A stretch of DNA of 64,000 bases from Pseudomonas sp. 31-12 (GTDB taxonomy: Bacteria > Pseudomonadota > Gammaproteobacteria > Pseudomonadales > Pseudomonadaceae), in assembly GCF_003151075.1 (NCBI RefSeq), contig NZ_CP029482.1:2046001-2110000 (forward strand), written 5' to 3'. The position numbers and the translations under genes were made by a program. Numbering within the stretch: the stretch's first letter is position 1; every line of letters starts with the position of its first letter. Of the stretch, positions 18,931 to 30,112 are shown one piece after another. The notes beneath the pieces were generated by a model that did not search any database, was not told the origin of the DNA, and was given only the letters and a program-made list of their open reading frames with translations.

Positions 18931-18953
18931 CGGTTTGATTCGAGAAGGAATGA

Positions 18954-20393
<1,440 letters not shown>

Positions 20394-20395
20394 GA

Positions 20396-20593
20396 CAAGA
20401 CAATAAGAAACCACGGCGGAAGGCCCGTCGTGAGCCTTGCGTGCAAGACTCACCGCGGAATGTCCGCCGGACGCAGCCTTGCGTAGTCTCACCGGTTATC
20501 CGGAACACCTACGCAAGCAGCAGTCACAGGTGGTGCGGCACTTGAACAAGTGCAGCACCGAATGCGCAGTACCTAACGAAGACGGTAATAAGC
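20396..20593 (+). ncRNA. Structured sucC leader (candidate sucC RNA motif)
   Basis: 200 bases between lpd and sucC fold locally into strong hairpins: CTTGCGTAG (20478-20486) pairs with CTACGCAAG (20509-20517) around an inner ACCGG/CCGG stem, and GGTGC + GCACTT (20532-20543) pairs with AAGTGC + GCACC (20548-20559). A conserved Pseudomonas RNA upstream of sucC has been described from comparative genomics; position and nested stems fit it. The sucC start has only a weak ribosome site, so the leader could control translation. Confidence 0.6.
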
Positions 20594-21760
20594 ATGAATC
20601 TTCACGAGTATCAGGGTAAGCAGCTGTTCGCTGAATACGGCCTGCCAGTATCCCAGGGTTTCGCCGTAGACACCCCGGAAGCAGCAGCAGAAGCGTGCGA
20701 CAAAATCGGCGGGACCGAATGGGTTGTCAAAGCCCAGGTTCACGCAGGTGGTCGCGGTAAAGCGGGCGGCGTAAAGCTGGTTCGCAGCAAAGAAGACGCC
20801 AAGGCCTTCGCACAGCAGTGGCTGGGCAAGCGTCTGGTGACTTACCAGACTGACGCCAACGGCCAGCCAGTCACCAAGATCCTGGTTGAATCGTGCACTG
20901 ATATCGCTAAAGAGCTGTACCTGGGCGCTGTCGTTGACCGTTCGAGCCGTCGCATCGTGTTCATGGCTTCCACCGAAGGTGGCGTGGACATCGAGAAAAT
21001 CGCTCACGACACACCAGAAAAAATTCTGAAAGCCACTATCGATCCACTGGTTGGCGCTCAGCCATTCCAGGGTCGCGAGCTGGCATTCCAGCTGGGTCTG
21101 GAAGGCAAGCAAGTTGCTCAGTTCGCCAAGATCTTCGTAGGTCTGGCCAAGCTGTTCAAGGATCACGACCTGGCTCTGCTGGAAGTGAACCCGCTGGTGA
21201 TCAAGGCTGACGGCGATCTGCATTGCCTCGACGCCAAGATCAACATCGACGCCAACGCCATGTACCGTCAGCCTAAGCTGAAGACTTTCCACGATCCGTC
21301 GCAAGACGATCCGCGCGAAGCGCACGCTGCCAAGTTCGAACTGAACTATGTAGCGCTGGAAGGCAACATCGGTTGCATGGTCAACGGTGCTGGCCTGGCC
21401 ATGGGTACCATGGACATCGTCAACCTGCATGGCGGCAAACCAGCCAACTTCCTCGACGTGGGCGGCGGTGCTACCAAAGAACGCGTTACCGAAGCGTTCA
21501 AGATCATCCTGTCCGACACTAACGTCGCTGCAGTACTGGTCAACATCTTCGGCGGCATCGTTCGTTGCGACATGATTGCCGAAGGCATCATTGGCGCCGT
21601 GAAAGAAGTCGGCGTGAAAATCCCGGTTGTTGTTCGCCTTGAAGGCAACAACGCTGAGCTGGGCGCTAAAGTACTGGCAGAAAGCGGTTTGAACATCATC
21701 GCTGCTACCAGCCTGACCGACGCTGCTCAACAAGTCGTTAAAGCTGCGGAGGGCAAATAA
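20594..21760 (+). CDS. sucC: Succinyl-CoA synthetase beta subunit
   Basis: 388 residues. N-terminal ATP-grasp start [19 protein letters not shown], nucleotide-binding loop [19 protein letters not shown] near residue 45, LEVNPLV near residue 197 and the CoA/phosphate-loop region [13 protein letters not shown] near residue 320. With SucD it converts succinyl-CoA to succinate with formation of ATP. The stop overlaps the sucD ATG by one base (TAATG). Confidence 0.97.
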   Translation: MNLHEYQGKQLFAEYGLPVSQGFAVDTPEAAAEACDKIGGTEWVVKAQVHAGGRGKAGGVKLVRSKEDAKAFAQQWLGKRLVTYQTDANGQPVTKILVESCTDIAKELYLGAVVDRSSRRIVFMASTEGGVDIEKIAHDTPEKILKATIDPLVGAQPFQGRELAFQLGLEGKQVAQFAKIFVGLAKLFKDHDLALLEVNPLVIKADGDLHCLDAKINIDANAMYRQPKLKTFHDPSQDDPREAHAAKFELNYVALEGNIGCMVNGAGLAMGTMDIVNLHGGKPANFLDVGGGATKERVTEAFKIILSDTNVAAVLVNIFGGIVRCDMIAEGIIGAVKEVGVKIPVVVRLEGNNAELGAKVLAESGLNIIAATSLTDAAQQVVKAAEGK

Positions 21761-22641
21761 TGAGCGTCCTGATCAATAAAGACACCAAAGTTATCTGCCA
21801 GGGTATTACCGGTTCGCAAGGTAGTTTCCACACCCAGCAAGCCATCGAATACGGCACCAAGATGGTTGGCGGCGTAACTCCTGGCAAAGGCGGCACCGAG
21901 CACCTGGGCCTGCCAGTGTTCAACACCGTGAAAGATGCTGTAGCTGCCACTGGCGCCACCGCCAGCGTGATCTACGTTCCAGCTCCTTTCTGCAAGGACT
22001 CCATCCTGGAAGCAGCATTCGGCGGCATCAAGCTGATCGTTTGCATCACTGAAGGCATTCCTACCCTGGACATGCTGGATGCCAAGGTCAAGTGCGACGA
22101 ACTGGGCGTAGTCCTGATCGGTCCTAACTGCCCAGGCGTGATCACTCCAGGCGAATGCAAGATCGGCATCATGCCAGGTCACATTCACTTGCCAGGCAAG
22201 GTCGGTATCGTTTCCCGTTCCGGCACCCTGACCTACGAAGCTGTTAAGCAGACCACTGACGCCGGTTTCGGTCAGTCGACTTGCGTCGGCATCGGCGGTG
22301 ACCCGATCCCGGGTTCGAACTTCATCGACATCCTGAAGCTGTTCCAGGAAGACCCGAAGACCGAAGCGATCGTAATGATCGGTGAGATCGGCGGTTCGGC
22401 TGAAGAAGAAGCGGCTGCCTACATCAAGGCACACGTGACCAAGCCGGTTGTTTCCTACATCGCTGGTGTGACTGCCCCTGCGGGCAAGCGCATGGGCCAT
22501 GCTGGCGCAATCATCTCTGGCGGCAAAGGCACTGCAGACGAGAAGTTTGCTGCCCTGGAAGACGCAGGCGTTAAAACCGTGCGTTCGCTGGCAGACATCG
22601 GCAAGGCTTTGTCCGAGCTGACCGGTTGGGCGATCAAGTAA
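21760..22641 (+). CDS. sucD: Succinyl-CoA synthetase alpha subunit
   Basis: 293 residues with a CoA-binding Rossmann domain ([17 protein letters not shown] near residue 15) and the phosphorylated active-site histidine in [19 protein letters not shown] near residue 245. Coupled to sucC and followed by a strong terminator, closing the TCA cluster. Confidence 0.97.
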   Translation: MSVLINKDTKVICQGITGSQGSFHTQQAIEYGTKMVGGVTPGKGGTEHLGLPVFNTVKDAVAATGATASVIYVPAPFCKDSILEAAFGGIKLIVCITEGIPTLDMLDAKVKCDELGVVLIGPNCPGVITPGECKIGIMPGHIHLPGKVGIVSRSGTLTYEAVKQTTDAGFGQSTCVGIGGDPIPGSNFIDILKLFQEDPKTEAIVMIGEIGGSAEEEAAAYIKAHVTKPVVSYIAGVTAPAGKRMGHAGAIISGGKGTADEKFAALEDAGVKTVRSLADIGKALSELTGWAIK

Positions 22642-22670
22642 GCCTCGCGCTTACCTGACGCTTCACCAAA

Positions 22671-22698
22671 CAAAGGCCACCTTCGGGTGGCCTTTGTC
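22671..22698 (+). terminator. Rho-independent terminator after sucD
   Basis: CAAAGGCCACC / GGTGGCCTTTG stem with loop TTCG. Confidence 0.9.
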
Positions 22699-22723
22699 GT
22701 TTCTGGAGATTGTGATGGGCCGT

Positions 22724-22856
22724 TGTGGCGAGGCGATTTATCCCCGTTCGACTGCGCAGCAGTCGTAAAACCATTGTATGCGGTGCATCTGATACACCTC
22801 GAATTCAGGTTTTGGGGCCGCTTCGCGACCCAACGGGGATAAATCCCCTCGCCACG
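22724..22856. repeat. Long imperfect palindrome (second intergenic repeat type)
   Basis: GTGGCGAGGCGATTTATCCCC at the left end and GGGGATAAATCCCCTCGCCAC at the right end face each other about 90 bases apart; the interior holds CGACTGCGCAGCAGTCG and GGGGCCGCTTCGCGACCC hairpins. This differs in sequence from the GGGAGCGGGC REP family, and I recall it as a dispersed Pseudomonas repeat. It fills most of the 457-base gap between sucD and brnQ; the remainder (about 22860-23098) shows no clear element beyond presumed brnQ promoter sequence. Confidence 0.75.
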
Positions 22857-23098
22857 GGGTTCTGTGCAAGTAAATAAAATATGTAAACGCGACACAGAAA
22901 TGTCGCGTATCGGATAGATCGCCCCTTAACAGTGCGTTTGTCGGGCAAATTCGTTAGGCTAGCCGCCATTTTTGCGTTTGCGTCCCACAAGGAAGCGTCG
23001 CGCTAAACGGGTCAGTCCTATACGGACCGACAGCATTTCCCTCACCCCTCAGGGAAATCCCTCTCTAAATTCCGATTCAGTAGTGTGGTATTTCCTTA

Positions 23099-24412
23099 AT
23101 GAAAGTGTTGAAAGGCCAGGACATCCTGGCACTTGGTTTTATGACGTTTGCCCTGTTTGTCGGGGCTGGCAACATCATCTTCCCGCCTATCGTCGGCTTG
23201 CAGTCCGGGCCCAATGTCTGGATGGCGGCACTGGGCTTTCTGATCACAGCGGTCGGTCTGCCGGTCATCACGGTGGTTGCACTGGCCAAGGTCGGCGGCG
23301 CGATGGATGCGCTGAGCAGCCCGATCGGCAAAGTCGCCGGCGGTTTGCTGGCTGCGGCGTGTTACCTCGCGGTTGGCCCGTTGTTCGCCACGCCGCGCAC
23401 CGCAACCGTGTCGTTCGAAGTGGGCCTGGCGCCGCTGACCGGCGAAAGCCCGTTGGCGCTGTTCCTCTACAGCTCGGTGTACTTCCTGCTGGTGTTCTTC
23501 ATTTCGCTGTATCCGGGCCGTTTGCTGGATACCGTGGGACGTTTCCTCGCGCCGCTGAAGATCATCGCCCTGGCCGCCCTCGGCATCGCCGCGTTCGCAC
23601 TGCCGGCCGGCGATATTGGCGTGGCCACGCCTGAGTATGTCGCGGCACCGTTCTCCCAGGGGTTCATCAATGGTTACCTGACCATGGATACCCTTGGCGC
23701 GCTGGTGTTCGGCATCGTCATCGTCAACGCGATCCGCTCCCGTGGCGTCGAGTCTCCAGCGCTGATCACCCGTTACGCGATCATCGCCGGTTTGATCGCT
23801 GGCGTGGGCCTGGCGCTGGTGTACGTCAGCCTGTTCCGGCTGGGTTCCGGCAGCCATGAAGTGGCGGCGGGTGCAACCAACGGCGCCGCGGTGCTGCACG
23901 CTTATGTTCAGCATACCTTCGGTTCGTTGGGCAGCGGCTTCCTGGCGGTGCTGATCTCCCTGGCCTGTCTGGTCACGGCGGTCGGTCTGACCTGCGCTTG
24001 CGCTGAATACTTCAGCCGTGTGCTGCCGTTGTCTTACAAGACATTGGTCATCATCCTCGCCGCATTCTCCCTGCTGGTGTCCAACCTGGGCCTCACCAAT
24101 CTGATTGCGTTCTCGATCCCGGTGCTGACCGCGATTTATCCGCCGTGTATCGCCTTGGTGGCGCTGAGCTTCTGCAAGGACTTCTGGCATGAACAGGGCC
24201 GTATCGTTGGCCCGGTGATGCTGGTGTCGTTCATCTTCGGCATGATCGATGCGCTCAAGGGCGCGGGTCTGGCGGACTGGATGCCGACTCAGCTGTCCCA
24301 CTTGCCACTGAGCGAGCAGGGCCTGGCGTGGCTGGTGCCGTCGGTGATGACCCTGGTGGTTGCGGTGGTGTGCGACCGTCTGCTGGGCAAGCGCGAAGAA
24401 GCGCTGGCTTAA
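23099..24412 (+). CDS. brnQ: Branched-chain amino acid:cation symporter (BrnQ/BraB family)
   Basis: 437 residues with about 12 membrane helices. The N-terminal [20 protein letters not shown] is the hallmark of the LIVCS family, and [12 protein letters not shown] near residue 98 and [13 protein letters not shown] near residue 285 also fit. It imports leucine, isoleucine and valine with sodium. The P. aeruginosa equivalent next to sucD is called braB. Monocistronic, ended by a strong terminator. Confidence 0.92.
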   Translation: MKVLKGQDILALGFMTFALFVGAGNIIFPPIVGLQSGPNVWMAALGFLITAVGLPVITVVALAKVGGAMDALSSPIGKVAGGLLAAACYLAVGPLFATPRTATVSFEVGLAPLTGESPLALFLYSSVYFLLVFFISLYPGRLLDTVGRFLAPLKIIALAALGIAAFALPAGDIGVATPEYVAAPFSQGFINGYLTMDTLGALVFGIVIVNAIRSRGVESPALITRYAIIAGLIAGVGLALVYVSLFRLGSGSHEVAAGATNGAAVLHAYVQHTFGSLGSGFLAVLISLACLVTAVGLTCACAEYFSRVLPLSYKTLVIILAAFSLLVSNLGLTNLIAFSIPVLTAIYPPCIALVALSFCKDFWHEQGRIVGPVMLVSFIFGMIDALKGAGLADWMPTQLSHLPLSEQGLAWLVPSVMTLVVAVVCDRLLGKREEALA

Positions 24413-24455
24413 GCGGCTTCATGGCCCGCCACAAGCGGGTCTTGAGCCTCTACAG

Positions 24456-24490
24456 AAATGCCCCGTATCAATCGATACGGGGCATTTTTT
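24456..24490 (+). terminator. Rho-independent terminator after brnQ
   Basis: AAATGCCCCGTATC / GATACGGGGCATTTTTT stem-loop. Confidence 0.92.
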
Positions 24491-24546
24491 ATGCGCGTGA
24501 TGCGGTGTCTTTTTTTGTCAGCTAACGTCGAAACACTGCAAATCCC

Positions 24547-24639
24547 CTGTGGGAGCGGGCTTGCTCGCGAGGCGGTGGGTCAGTCGACATCAATGTTGAA
24601 TGATAAGCCGTCTTCGCGAGCAAGCCCGCTCCCACAGGG
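24547..24639. repeat. REPIN (two inverted REP units)
   Basis: Inverted CTGTGGGAGCGGGCTTGCTCGCG units with the spacer GTCAGTCGACATCAATGTTG. The spacer is nearly the same as in the REPIN at 43611-43701. Confidence 0.92.
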
Positions 24640-24674
24640 TTTCGGTGTACCGATCTCACATCACAAGGACCTGC

Positions 24675-25412
24675 ATGTCGTTCATCCACGCCAACATCAT
24701 CCACATCCTCGCCGCCGTCTGGTTTGTCATCTGCTGGGGCGGTTACACCCGATACGCCTCGTGGAAAGGCCGCGACACCGCGTGCCTGGCCAGTGTGCTG
24801 CACTTGTACCGTGAAGACTGGATGCGCCGTATGCTGCTGCGCGATAACCGCATCGCCGACGCCAGTGTGGTCGGCAACCTTGAGCGTAACGCCTCGTTCT
24901 TCGCCTCCAGCACGCTGATTATCCTGGCCGGTATTCTTACGGTGCTCGGCGCGTCCGAACGGGCCGTGTCGTTGCTGGCGGATATTCCGATGGTGCAGCA
25001 GGCGTCGCAAGGCATGTCCGAGATCAAGTTGCTGTGTCTGGCGCTGGTGTTTGTCTACGCGTTCTTCACCTTCAGTTGGTGCATGCGCCAGTACAACTTC
25101 GCCGCCATTTTGATCGGATCGGCGCCAATGGTTGGCGAGCGCCACGTGTCTGAACAAGAGCGCAAAGCCTTTGCGGCCCGCGCGGCCCGGGTTATCTCCA
25201 TGGCCGCCAACCAGTTCAACTTTGGCCTGCGTTCTTACTACTTCGGCATGACCATGCTGGCCTGGTTTGTCAGCCCGTGGCTGTTCATGTTGATGAGTGC
25301 CGGCGTGGTGCTGGTGTTGTATCGCCGGGAGTTTCATTCCGACGTTCTCGATGTGATGGTCTATACCCCTACAGAGGCGCCATTGCCCGAAGCCAACAAA
25401 GAGGCCGCTTGA
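24675..25412 (+). CDS. DUF599 family membrane protein
   Basis: 245 residues from the ATG at 24675, supported by AAGGA at 24665; an earlier in-frame ATG overlaps the REPIN and is rejected. The protein has four to five membrane segments and resembles DUF599 proteins (start FIHANIIHILAAVWFVICWG, then the RRMLLRDNRIADASVVGNLERNASF-like central loop). Function unknown. The stop overlaps the next start by one base (TGATG), so it is translationally coupled to the MAPEG gene. Confidence 0.8.
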   Translation: MSFIHANIIHILAAVWFVICWGGYTRYASWKGRDTACLASVLHLYREDWMRRMLLRDNRIADASVVGNLERNASFFASSTLIILAGILTVLGASERAVSLLADIPMVQQASQGMSEIKLLCLALVFVYAFFTFSWCMRQYNFAAILIGSAPMVGERHVSEQERKAFAARAARVISMAANQFNFGLRSYYFGMTMLAWFVSPWLFMLMSAGVVLVLYRREFHSDVLDVMVYTPTEAPLPEANKEAA

Positions 25413-25813
25413 TGAGTATTCCGTTCTGGTGCGTGTTTATCAGCGCCTTGCTGATTTACGTGGCAAAGATTCCGGTGGCCAAGGCCATGAAAGAGCAGGG
25501 CGGTTACGACAATCACCTGCCGCGTCAGCAACAAGCGCAACTCACAGGCTTTGGCGCCCGCGCGGTGGCGGCTCATCAAAACTGCTTCGAGGCATTCATA
25601 TTATTTGCGGTGGGAGTGTTGATGGCGCACACCACGCAAACGGCCGGGTGGCTGATCGATTCGCTGGCAATCATCTTCGTGATCACCCGGATCATTTATT
25701 TGCTGTGCTATTGGGCAGATCTTGCCTGGCAGCGGAGTCTGGTGTGGTTCATCGGACTAGTGTGTTCGTTGCTGCTGATGATTAGTCCGACTTTTAGAAC
25801 TATTTTGCTCTAG
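25412..25813 (+). CDS. MAPEG family membrane protein
   Basis: 133 residues from the ATG at 25412, coupled to the DUF599 gene. Four hydrophobic segments and the MAPEG pattern RAVAAHQNCFEAFILFAVGV (residues ~50-69) are visible. Eukaryotic MAPEG members are glutathione-dependent membrane enzymes; bacterial ones are mostly uncharacterised. Ends at a bidirectional terminator. Confidence 0.82.
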   Translation: MSIPFWCVFISALLIYVAKIPVAKAMKEQGGYDNHLPRQQQAQLTGFGARAVAAHQNCFEAFILFAVGVLMAHTTQTAGWLIDSLAIIFVITRIIYLLCYWADLAWQRSLVWFIGLVCSLLLMISPTFRTILL

Positions 25814-25831
25814 CGGGACAAATCACAGGCA

Positions 25832-25863
25832 AAAGAAAACCCGCACTTGGCGGGTTTTCTTTA
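25832..25863. terminator. Bidirectional terminator
   Basis: AAGAAAACCCGC / GCGGGTTTTCTT stem shared by the MAPEG gene and the convergent lipoprotein gene. Confidence 0.9.
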
Positions 25864-25880
25864 TCACGCTAAAAACTGTT

Positions 25881-26114
25881 TTAGTTTTTAGGTGCTTCTT
25901 TTGCTGCCGCTGCATCCGATTCAGCCTGAGCTTTGGCGGCTTCGGCGTTTTCTTTCGCAGCGTCGTTCACTTTATCCTGAGCTTTGTTCATGTCTTGCTG
26001 AGCTTGCTCGGCATGTTGGTTAGCATCTTGAGCTTTGTCCTCGGATTTTTTATCGCAAGCAGCGAGACCGAGGGAAGCGGTCAACATCAAGGCAATAGCT
26101 AAAGTCTTACGCAT
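25881..26114 (-). CDS. Small Ala/Gln/Lys-rich lipoprotein
   Basis: 77 residues from the ATG at 26114, which has an AGGAG site upstream; a longer in-frame start at 26183 is not supported. The lipobox LAAC places the lipidated cysteine at residue 20. The mature part is almost wholly polar and helical (DKKSEDKAQDANQHAEQ..., many Ala and Lys), predicting a coiled coil or extended helix in the periplasm. Function unknown; such proteins are common and often stress-related in pseudomonads. Confidence 0.8.
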   Translation of the reverse strand: MRKTLAIALMLTASLGLAACDKKSEDKAQDANQHAEQAQQDMNKAQDKVNDAAKENAEAAKAQAESDAAAAKEAPKN

Positions 26115-26271
26115 GGGGTGTATCTCCTTATGGAAAATATCTACTGGCCTTTCGAGCACAGCCATCAGGGTTAAGTTCCTCAATTCGTTCAGATATATAA
26201 GATTATTCCCACGGGAACTTTTACGAATACGCTGAATACGATTTTCGAGTACTAAAAAGAGTGTTTATCAC

Positions 26272-26748
26272 ATGTCCGAAAACCCCGTTTTTGAGCGCGC
26301 GACGCGATTTCTTTCGGCGCTCAGGCATTGTCAGGTATTGGGTTTGCGCGTTCACAGCGCCAGCAGCGACGGACTGACGGTCATCCTGCCGTACAGCCCG
26401 CAAATCGTAGGCAATCCGCGAACCGGGGTGATCCATGGCGGTGCGCTGACCTCACTGATGGACACCGCCTGCGGCATGTCGACCCTCTGCGTCCTGCCCG
26501 AATTTGAAGTCTGCCCGACCCTCGATTTGCGCATCGACTACATGCACGCCGCCGAGCCTCACAAGGATGTCTACGGTTTCGCCCAATGCTACCGGGTGAC
26601 CACCGACGTGATCTTCGCCCGCGGCTTTGCCTATCAGGACGATCCCGAGCAGCCGATCGCCCATGTCGTCGGCACATTCATGCGCATGGGCAAGGCCGTC
26701 AAAGGCACCAAGGGTTTTGGCGGTGCGATCGCCGGAGGTGCGAAATGA
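26272..26748 (+). CDS. PaaI-type hotdog thioesterase
   Basis: 158 residues. The hotdog-fold signature is GNPRTGVIHGGALTSLMDTACG (residues ~43-64; HGG followed by acidic Asp), with RIDYMHAAEP further on. These enzymes hydrolyse acyl- or aryl-CoA thioesters; substrate not predictable here. Stop overlaps the next gene by ATGA, so the two thioesterase genes are coupled. Confidence 0.85.
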   Translation: MSENPVFERATRFLSALRHCQVLGLRVHSASSDGLTVILPYSPQIVGNPRTGVIHGGALTSLMDTACGMSTLCVLPEFEVCPTLDLRIDYMHAAEPHKDVYGFAQCYRVTTDVIFARGFAYQDDPEQPIAHVVGTFMRMGKAVKGTKGFGGAIAGGAK

Positions 26749-27197
26749 CTGACACGTTCAAGGAACAACTTCAGCAGGCCCACGAGCAGGGCGATTACGC
26801 CTCGCTGCTGCATTTGCTTCCCTACGCCAAACTGATCGGCATCGAGTGTTCGCGTGTCGGGGATGAGTTGCTGTTTCGCCTGCCGGCCAACAAGGACAAC
26901 ATTGGTAACCCTTTGCTGCCCGCCATCCATGGTGGGGTGATCGCCGGGTTCATGGAGCTGTCCGCAGCGCTGCACCTGCTGATTTTCACCGGCTCGCCCG
27001 GTGTGCCGAAGATCATCGACTTCTCCCTCGACTACCTGCGAGCCGGGCAATTTCGCGATACCTGGGCCAAATGTCAGGTTTGCCGCCAGGGCCGGCGCGT
27101 GGCAAACGTGGCGATTACGGCCTGGCAAACCACCGAAGCCGAACCAATTGCCACGGCCCGCGGCCATTTCAAAATTGAAGAGCCCTTGAAATCCTGA
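26745..27197 (+). CDS. Second PaaI-type hotdog thioesterase
   Basis: 150 residues from the ATG at 26745. Hotdog signature NIGNPLLPAIHGGVIAGFME (residues ~52-71) with Glu in place of the Asp of its neighbour, then FSLDYLRAG. The two proteins are distantly related paralogues in one operon, so they could form a heteromer or act on different CoA esters. The 3' end of this gene overlaps a candidate heat-shock promoter for htpG. Confidence 0.83.
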   Translation: MTDTFKEQLQQAHEQGDYASLLHLLPYAKLIGIECSRVGDELLFRLPANKDNIGNPLLPAIHGGVIAGFMELSAALHLLIFTGSPGVPKIIDFSLDYLRAGQFRDTWAKCQVCRQGRRVANVAITAWQTTEAEPIATARGHFKIEEPLKS

Positions 27198-27210
27198 ACT
27201 CAGCCCCAAA
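27185..27210 (+). promoter_or_regulatory. Candidate sigma-32 (heat-shock) promoter of htpG
   Basis: CTTGAA at 27185-27190, 13-base spacer, then CCCCAAA at 27204-27210, close to the RpoH consensus CTTGAA-N13-17-CCCCATNT. It lies at the end of the upstream gene, about 70 bases before the htpG start. Confidence 0.6.
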
Positions 27211-27278
27211 CTCTGATGACAACCCGCCGCCGACCCTCAAGGTCGCGGCCACTGCCATCTGATTGGAGTTTGATGACC

Positions 27279-29183
27279 ATGAGTGTGGAAACTCAAAAGG
27301 AAACCCTGGGCTTCCAGACCGAGGTGAAGCAATTGCTGCACCTCATGATCCATTCGCTGTATTCCAACAAGGAAATTTTCCTTCGCGAATTGATCTCGAA
27401 CGCCTCTGACGCTGTCGACAAATTACGTTTCGAAGCCCTGTCCAAGCCTGAACTGCTGGAAGGTGGCGCCGAACTGAAAATCCGTGTGAGCTTCGACAAG
27501 GACGCGAAAACCGTCACCCTCGAAGACAACGGCATCGGCATGAGTCGTGAAGACGCGATCACCCACTTGGGCACGATCGCCAAATCCGGCACTGCCGACT
27601 TCATGAAACACCTGTCTGGCGATCAGAAGAAAGACTCGCACCTGATCGGTCAGTTTGGTGTCGGTTTCTACTCGGCCTTCATCGTTGCCGACAAAGTCGA
27701 CGTGTTCAGCCGCCGTGCCGGTGTTGCCGCCAGCGAAGGCGTGCACTGGTCGTCCAAGGGTGAAGGCGACTTTGAAGTGGCCACCGTCGAGAAAGCCGAG
27801 CGCGGTACCCGTATCGTTCTGCACCTGAAGTCCGGTGAAGACGAATTCGCCGATGGCTGGCGCTTGCGCAACATCATCAAGAAGTACTCCGACCACATCG
27901 CTTTGCCGATCGAGTTGCCGAAAGAAGTGGCAGCCGTCGAAGGCGAAGAGAAGCCGGCCGTTGAATGGGAAACCGTCAACCGCGCCAGCGCCCTGTGGAC
28001 CCGTCCTCGCACCGAGATCAAGGACGAGGAATACCAGGAGTTCTACAAGCACATCGCTCACGATTTCGAGAATCCGCTGAGCTGGAGCCACAACAAGGTC
28101 GAAGGCAAGCTGGAATACAGCTCGCTGCTGTACGTGCCGACCCGTGCTCCGTTCGACCTGTACCAGCGTGAAGCGCCGAAAGGCCTGAAGCTGTATGTGC
28201 AGCGCGTATTCGTCATGGACCAGGCCGAGTCGTTCCTGCCGCTGTACCTGCGCTTCATCAAGGGCGTGGTCGATTCCAACGACCTGTCGCTGAACGTGTC
28301 GCGGGAAATTCTGCAGAAAGACCCGATCATCGACTCCATGAAGTCGGCGCTGACCAAGCGTGTTCTGGACATGCTGGAAAAACTGGCGAAGAACGAGCCT
28401 GAGCAATACAAAGGCTTCTGGAAGAACTTCGGTCAGGTCATGAAAGAAGGCCCGGCAGAAGACTTCGCCAACAAAGAGAAAATCGCTGGCCTGTTGCGTT
28501 TCGCCTCCACTCAGGGCGAAGAAGGTGAGCAGGTTGTGGGTCTGGCGGATTACCTGGCTCGCGCCAAGGAAGGTCAGGACAAGATTTACTACCTGACCGG
28601 CGAAACCTACGCGCAAGTCAAAAACAGCCCGCACCTGGAAGTCTTCCGCAAGAAAGGCATCGAAGTGCTGCTGCTGACCGACCGCATCGACGAGTGGCTG
28701 ATGAGCTACCTCAGCGACTTCGACGGCAAGAGCTTTGTCGACGTGGCCCGCGGTGACCTGGACCTGGGCAACCTGGACTCGGAAGAGGACAAGAAAGCCG
28801 CGGAAGAAGTCGCCAAGTCCAAAGAGGGCCTGGTTGAGCGTCTGAAAACCGCGCTGGGCGACTCCGTTGCCGAAGTACGGGTTTCCCACCGTCTGACTGA
28901 TTCCCCGGCGATTCTGGCCATCGGCGAGCAGGACCTGGGCATGCAGATGCGTCAGATCCTCGAAGCCAGCGGTCAGAAGGTGCCCGATTCGAAGCCGATT
29001 TTCGAATTCAACCCGGCTCACCCGCTGATCGAGAAGCTCGACAATGAGCAGAGCGACGAGCGCTTCGGCGACCTGTCGCACATCCTCTTCGATCAGGCGG
29101 CCCTGGCGGCCGGCGACAGCTTGAAAGACCCGGCCGCGTATGTGCGCCGCCTCAACAAGCTGCTGGTTGAACTGTCGGTTTAA
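27279..29183 (+). CDS. htpG: Molecular chaperone HtpG (Hsp90)
   Basis: 634 residues from ATG 27279 ([18 protein letters not shown]), the length of P. aeruginosa HtpG; an ATG two codons earlier at 27273 is nearer the GGAG at 27265 and cannot be excluded. GHKL ATPase motifs are intact: [14 protein letters not shown] (E-x-x-x-N), [24 protein letters not shown] and the later GTRIVLHLK. Cytosolic ATP-dependent chaperone. Its own heat-shock-like promoter and terminator suggest a monocistronic unit. Confidence 0.96.
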   Translation: MSVETQKETLGFQTEVKQLLHLMIHSLYSNKEIFLRELISNASDAVDKLRFEALSKPELLEGGAELKIRVSFDKDAKTVTLEDNGIGMSREDAITHLGTIAKSGTADFMKHLSGDQKKDSHLIGQFGVGFYSAFIVADKVDVFSRRAGVAASEGVHWSSKGEGDFEVATVEKAERGTRIVLHLKSGEDEFADGWRLRNIIKKYSDHIALPIELPKEVAAVEGEEKPAVEWETVNRASALWTRPRTEIKDEEYQEFYKHIAHDFENPLSWSHNKVEGKLEYSSLLYVPTRAPFDLYQREAPKGLKLYVQRVFVMDQAESFLPLYLRFIKGVVDSNDLSLNVSREILQKDPIIDSMKSALTKRVLDMLEKLAKNEPEQYKGFWKNFGQVMKEGPAEDFANKEKIAGLLRFASTQGEEGEQVVGLADYLARAKEGQDKIYYLTGETYAQVKNSPHLEVFRKKGIEVLLLTDRIDEWLMSYLSDFDGKSFVDVARGDLDLGNLDSEEDKKAAEEVAKSKEGLVERLKTALGDSVAEVRVSHRLTDSPAILAIGEQDLGMQMRQILEASGQKVPDSKPIFEFNPAHPLIEKLDNEQSDERFGDLSHILFDQAALAAGDSLKDPAAYVRRLNKLLVELSV

Positions 29184-29193
29184 CTGAGTTGTA

Positions 29194-29220
29194 CAAAAAC
29201 CCGCTTCGGCGGGTTTTTTC
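29194..29220 (+). terminator. Rho-independent terminator after htpG
   Basis: AAAAACCCGC-TTCG-GCGGGTTTTTT stem-loop. Confidence 0.92.
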
Positions 29221-29249
29221 ATTCTGGTGTCTTTTGCTGGGAGTTAGTC

Positions 29250-29978
29250 ATGAGCCAAATCACTGTTCGTTCCGTCGCTTATCAGATTGATGGCCAGTCG
29301 TATGAAAGCCGCCTGGCGTTCGATGCCGGCCACAAAGGCCCACGACCCGGTCTGTTGATGGCGCCAAACTGGATGGGCGTCAGTGCCGGTGCCGAGAAGA
29401 TTGCCAGGTCGGTGGCAGCGAAGGGTTATGTGGTGCTGATCGCGGACCTGTACGGTCAGTCGGTACGCCCGCAGAACGCCGACGAGGCGGGCGCAGCGAT
29501 GATGCCGCTGAAGAACGACCGCGGGTTGCTGCGCACGCGCATGCAGGCGGCGTTCGAACAGTTGCAAGGGCAGGGCGAGGCGGCGGTCGATACCTCGAAG
29601 CTGGCGACTTTCGGTTTCTGTTTTGGCGGTTGCTGCGCACTGGAACTGGCCCGCACGGGCGCGCCGGTCAAAGCGGCGGTGTCGTTCCATGGCACGCTGG
29701 ATACGCCGAACGTCAACGATGCGAAAAACATCAAGGGCTCGGTGCTGGTGTTGCACGGCGCGTCCGATCCGTTGGTGCCGAAAGAGCAATTGCCGGTGTT
29801 TGAACAGGAAATGAACGCAGCGGGCGTGGATTGGCAACTGCTGAGCTACGGCGGTGCGGTGCATTCGTTTACGGATCCGCATGCGGACGTGCCGGGCAAG
29901 ATGATGTATGACGCGAAGACGGCGGGGCGGGCGTTTGCCTCGATGCACAATTTGCTGGATGAAGTGTTCAAGGGTTGA
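29250..29978 (+). CDS. Dienelactone hydrolase family protein
   Basis: 242 residues, alpha/beta hydrolase with a cysteine nucleophile: GFCFGGCC near residue 122 (G-x-C-x-G), an acid in GASDPLVP near residue 171 and histidine in GAVHSF near residue 209, which together form the Cys-Asp-His triad of the DLH family. Family members act on dienelactones or other small esters; the physiological substrate is unknown. GGAG ribosome site present. The neighbourhood after htpG is as I recall in P. aeruginosa. Confidence 0.85.
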   Translation: MSQITVRSVAYQIDGQSYESRLAFDAGHKGPRPGLLMAPNWMGVSAGAEKIARSVAAKGYVVLIADLYGQSVRPQNADEAGAAMMPLKNDRGLLRTRMQAAFEQLQGQGEAAVDTSKLATFGFCFGGCCALELARTGAPVKAAVSFHGTLDTPNVNDAKNIKGSVLVLHGASDPLVPKEQLPVFEQEMNAAGVDWQLLSYGGAVHSFTDPHADVPGKMMYDAKTAGRAFASMHNLLDEVFKG

Positions 29979-30018
29979 TTGCTCTTTCGGCCCTGACATC
30001 GTTGGTGTCAGTGCCGAC

Positions 30019-30094
30019 CTCATCGCGAGCAGGCTCGCTCCCACAGGGGAAATGCATTCCAGATGTGGGAGCGAGCCTGCTCGCGATGGCGGTG
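30019..30094. repeat. REPIN (two inverted REP units)
   Basis: Inverted CATCGCGAGCAGGCTCGCTC and GAGCGAGCCTGCTCGCGATG units with a short spacer between two convergent genes. Confidence 0.9.
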
Positions 30095-30112
30095 TCACTC
30101 ACACAGAATATT

